Origin: Deltaproteobacteria bacterium
GTDB taxonomy: Bacteria; UBA10199; SPLOWO2-01-44-7
DNA length: 15,669 nucleotides
Direction of reading: 5' to 3'
Assembly: GCA_016203765.1 (NCBI GenBank)
Contig: JACQMB010000012.1
Location: 1 to 15,669, forward strand
How positions within the stretch are numbered: position 1 is the first letter of the stretch; each line of letters opens with the position of its first letter. The position numbers were made by a program, and so were the translations under genes. This document shows positions 14,288 to 15,669 of this stretch, piece after piece. A model generated the notes under the pieces. It worked only from the letters and a program-made list of their open reading frames with translations. It ran no database searches and was not told the DNA's origin.

Positions 14288-15669
14288 CTTCAAGCAGTTC
14301 TACCACCGGTTCATATTTGCCGAAGGGGGGGAAGATATAAACGCCTTGGACACCCGGCATGTCTCTGGCCTCGCGGAGCGCCTCTTTGGCAACGGCCAGG
14401 CCGACGTCGCGCTGGGACTCTTTGGATGGGGCGTTGCGCAGGCGATCCATGACACTCTCCGGGACTTGCATCCCCGGCACTTCATTGTGCAGAAACTCGG
14501 CGTTTTTCAGGCTGGCCAGAGGCAGGACACCGACAAAGAAGGGAATTTTTAAAAAGCCGCGGCACTTGGTCAGAAAAGTGTCGAGCAATTTCGATTCATA
14601 AACCGGCTGGGAAAAGATGAATTCGGCCCCCGCCTCGATCTTTTTGCGCAGGCGCTCCGCCTCCAAATCCATGTCGATCGCCCCCGGGTTGCAACCGCAA
14701 CCAATCACCAGCGAAGTCGCCTCGCCAATGGGGCGGTTGGAAAAATCGAGCCCGCGGTTTAAATTTTTAATAAAGTGAATCAAGCCGATCGCGTCGACGT
14801 CGAAAACCGGCGTGGCGTCGGGGTACTCCCCCATCTTGGGGGGATCGCCGGTAATCACCAAAATATTTTTCAGGCCGATGGCGTTACAGCCGATCAGGTC
14901 CATCTGCATCCCCAGTAAATTCCGGTCGCGGCAGCAATAGTGGATGACCGTTTCCATACCGATCTGGTCGCGAATCAGGACCGACATCGCCATCGGCGAC
15001 ATGCGGGCCATCGCCCTGGGCCCATCGGCGATATTGATCACATCCACGCCATGCCCCTTTAGAAACTTGGCGCCGGCCACCGCCTTGGAGGCATCCAGCC
15101 CTTTGGGGGGGTCAATTTCAACACTGACCATGAATTTTTTGCCGAGGTTGGCGCCGAACTGGGAGCGTTTTTCCAGCGGGAGCGGTTCACAACCGACAAT
15201 TTTTTCTTCCTCTTTGACTTGGGCATGGATTGTTTCAATTTTTTTGCCGGGCCGAAGCGTTTTTAAATAGCGCTTCATCTCTTTAATCATCGCCGGCGTG
15301 GTGCCGCAACAGCCCCCGATCAATAGGGCGCCGGCCTGGCCCAGGCGCCTTGCGTATTCGGCCATGTATTCGGGGGTGGCCATATAAATGAGGCGGTTTT
15401 GTTTAGTCTGCGGCAGCCCCGCGTTGGGAAAGGCCGACAGCGGCTTTGTGGCCGCCGGGTGCATCAGCTTGATCGCCTCCAAAACGCCCACCGGCCCGGC
15501 ACAGCAATTCACCCCGATCACATCGATATCCCAGTTGTTGAGTTTTTGGCAGACATCGGCCGGCTGTAAACCCTTAAAACCCTCTTCCCCTTCGTATTGA
15601 AGGGTGACTTGGGCGATGAGCGGGATTTTTTTGGAAACGCGGCGCGCCGTTTCAACCGCCATCTTTAGC
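14277..15669 (-). CDS. Bifunctional homocysteine S-methyltransferase / 5,10-methylenetetrahydrofolate reductase, 5'-truncated
   Basis: The gene runs off the right end of the window; its true start is outside. The visible part (over 460 residues) has two domains. The first is the C-terminal half of a homocysteine S-methyltransferase, with zinc cysteines in GVNCCAGP (C53 counted from the internal Met at 15662) and GGCCGTTP (C118, C119). From about residue 178 follows a complete-looking methylenetetrahydrofolate reductase (VSVEIDPPKG, VINIADGPRAMARM, IHYCCRDRN, LVITGDPPKMG, FIFSQPVYE, GVLPLAS). This is the YitJ-type fusion, which makes methyl-folate and methylates homocysteine for methionine synthesis without cobalamin. 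The protein is cytoplasmic. The stop overlaps the convergent flavoprotein gene by 11 bases, leaving no room for a terminator between them. Confidence 0.95.
   Translation of the reverse strand, partial: LKMAVETARRVSKKIPLIAQVTLQYEGEEGFKGLQPADVCQKLNNWDIDVIGVNCCAGPVGVLEAIKLMHPAATKPLSAFPNAGLPQTKQNRLIYMATPEYMAEYARRLGQAGALLIGGCCGTTPAMIKEMKRYLKTLRPGKKIETIHAQVKEEEKIVGCEPLPLEKRSQFGANLGKKFMVSVEIDPPKGLDASKAVAGAKFLKGHGVDVINIADGPRAMARMSPMAMSVLIRDQIGMETVIHYCCRDRNLLGMQMDLIGCNAIGLKNILVITGDPPKMGEYPDATPVFDVDAIGLIHFIKNLNRGLDFSNRPIGEATSLVIGCGCNPGAIDMDLEAERLRKKIEAGAEFIFSQPVYESKLLDTFLTKCRGFLKIPFFVGVLPLASLKNAEFLHNEVPGMQVPESVMDRLRNAPSKESQRDVGLAVAKEALREARDMPGVQGVYIFPPFGKYEPVVELLEVIR

Overview
Taxon and lifestyle. The window is dense, GC-moderate bacterial DNA with short intergenic gaps and strong AGGAGG-type ribosome sites. 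It carries a futalosine-pathway menaquinone gene (mqnD), two queuosine genes (queF, queG), a fused homocysteine methyltransferase/methylenetetrahydrofolate reductase, glycerol kinase, a FleQ-like/sigma-54 promoter arrangement and a large radical SAM protein related to archaeal tetraether lipid synthase. This mix fits an uncultured 'deltaproteobacterium-like' lineage. That placement is an inference from gene content, not a measured taxonomy.

Layout. (a) 1-391: no credible gene, but two elaborate palindromic blocks (62-127 and 143-310), probably a structured or dispersed repeat element. (b) 392-2368, minus: a 658-residue unrecognised protein with about five hydrophobic segments and its own promoter. 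(c) 2485-3659, minus: a two-gene unit of a thioredoxin-like [2Fe-2S] ferredoxin and a YgfZ-type folate-binding Fe-S maintenance protein, joined by a TAATG stop/start overlap. (d) 3847-6233, plus: an FGE/C-type-lectin-fold protein without the catalytic cysteine pair, then glpK. (e) 6262-9753, plus: a sigma-70-like promoter, then the Tes-like radical SAM protein, a stand-alone type II phosphomannose isomerase cupin and queG; a thioredoxin-like gene follows (9785-10288). (f) 10308-11019, minus: a sigma-54 promoter with two upstream palindromic enhancer-like sites, driving a signal-peptide-bearing Cys-rich protein interrupted by a one-base frameshift at an A5 tract. (g) 11038-11929, minus: queF and an unrecognised helical protein, overlapping by 8 bases. 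(h) 12017-14287, plus: a DEDDy exonuclease-like protein, mqnD and a degenerate thioredoxin-reductase-like flavoprotein. (i) 14277-15669, minus: homocysteine methyltransferase/MTHFR, cut by the window end and overlapping its convergent neighbour by 11 bases.

How it fits together. Most genes are housekeeping redox, cofactor and tRNA-modification functions. Two places go beyond that. The first is glpK next to a Tes-like radical SAM enzyme, which suggests chemistry on glycerolipid chains, possibly membrane-spanning lipids. The second is the sigma-54 controlled, secreted, Cys-rich protein at 10308-11019. There the promoter, enhancer sites, 5' hairpin, ribosome site and signal peptide all look intact although the reading frame is broken by one base.
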